Of a stretch of DNA of 64,000 nucleotides, positions 63,787-64,000 are shown piece by piece; positions within the stretch are counted from its first letter, which is position 1; each line of letters starts with the position of its first letter. Under the pieces are notes generated by a model. The model was not told the DNA's origin, did not search any database, and saw nothing but the letters and a program-made list of their open reading frames with translations. Where the stretch lies: assembly GCF_013359945.1 (NCBI RefSeq), contig NZ_JABWCS010000201.1:1-64000 (forward strand), in the 5' to 3' direction. The translations under genes were made by a program, and so were the position numbers. The DNA comes from Paenibacillus agri. GTDB lineage: Bacteria; Bacillota; Bacilli; Paenibacillales; Paenibacillaceae.

Positions 63787-64000
63787 CTACGCCCATTCCT
63801 CTTCCATCAGATCCGCTACAACAGCCACCGCAGCTTTACTGCCGGAGGCTGCAGCGTAAATTAATTGAGAAGGCATCACATAGGACGAGTCTCCGGCTGC
63901 GTATACTCCGGTTGCGGTGGTCCGGCCCATTTCGTCGGTTATAACCTTGTCGTTCTCTGTTATTTGATAATCCAGTGCTTCATTAAATCGGGCATTGGGC
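63787..64000 (-). CDS. Thioredoxin-reductase-like NAD(P)/FAD oxidoreductase, C-terminal part
   Basis: The gene runs off the right edge; about 71 codons are visible, ending at TAG (63787-63789). The sequence ITDEMGRTTATGVYAAGDSS carries the second FAD-binding motif (TxxxVYAAGD), and QLIYAAASGSKAAVAV is the usual C-terminal helix of bacterial thioredoxin-reductase-like flavoproteins. The redox-active CxxC would be outside the window, so whether it is a true TrxB is unknown. Confidence 0.85.
   Translation of the reverse strand, partial: PNARFNEALDYQITENDKVITDEMGRTTATGVYAAGDSSYVMPSQLIYAAASGSKAAVAVVADLMEEEWA

Overview
The window reads as chromosomal DNA of a Paenibacillus-like member of the Bacillales (inference). 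The grounds are Gram-positive Shine-Dalgarno (SD) sequences with frequent TTG/GTG starts, strong intrinsic terminators, secreted proteins with S-layer (SLH) and copper-amine-oxidase-like stalk modules, a BirA/BioY/ECF biotin locus, and candidate GlnR/TnrA and CcpA sites. No rRNA, tRNA, CRISPR array or prophage was seen.

Layout. 0-12 kb: the 3' end of a group IIC intron, a large secreted modular protein, an ACR3/BASS-type permease, a CPA1 Na+/H+ antiporter, a DUF554 protein, a MerR regulator, two abutting gene remnants, an alpha/beta hydrolase and a DUF218 protein. 12-18 kb: a region of decay (internally deleted SDR gene, MITE-like element, frameshifted AraC gene) next to a rifampicin phosphotransferase and an APH-fold kinase. 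18-22.5 kb: biotin uptake (bioY, ecfA1, ecfA2, ecfT) opposite birA, with a BirA operator on the bioY promoter. 22.5-37.5 kb: small accessory genes, including an APH-type kinase behind an attenuator-like leader, an in-frame histidine kinase/5'-nucleotidase chimera, an amidohydrolase with a TetR gene, an ArsR-SRPBCC pair, azoR, secreted proteins and a TetR-HXXEE pair. 37.6-42.1 kb: a LacI-controlled sugar operon (PfkB kinase, GH4 enzyme, TIM-barrel protein) with two clear operators; the lacI-type gene appears to start with CTG.

42.8-51.3 kb is the most coherent system, a guanidine-nitrogen assimilation locus. A guanidine-I (ykkC) riboswitch with its own terminator precedes two DUF1989 genes (carboxyguanidine deiminase subunits by family knowledge), a urea/guanidine carboxylase and allophanate hydrolase. 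An APC permease is divergent. The intergenic region holds two exact matches to the GlnR/TnrA consensus TGTNA-N7-TNACA, one over the predicted -10 of the riboswitch transcript, suggesting joint control by guanidine and by nitrogen status.

51.4-64 kb: NUDIX and DUF5071 genes, two intergenic repeat elements, an XRE regulator/membrane-protein pair with twin palindromic operators, an alpha/beta hydrolase, a flavin monooxygenase opposite a TetR gene, a group of small spore-surface-like proteins, a soluble chemoreceptor-type protein with an aldehyde dehydrogenase, an APH-fold kinase, a membrane-anchored alpha/beta hydrolase that appears to start at ATT, and the end of a thioredoxin-reductase-like gene. 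All functional calls come from reading the sequence; no database search was run.
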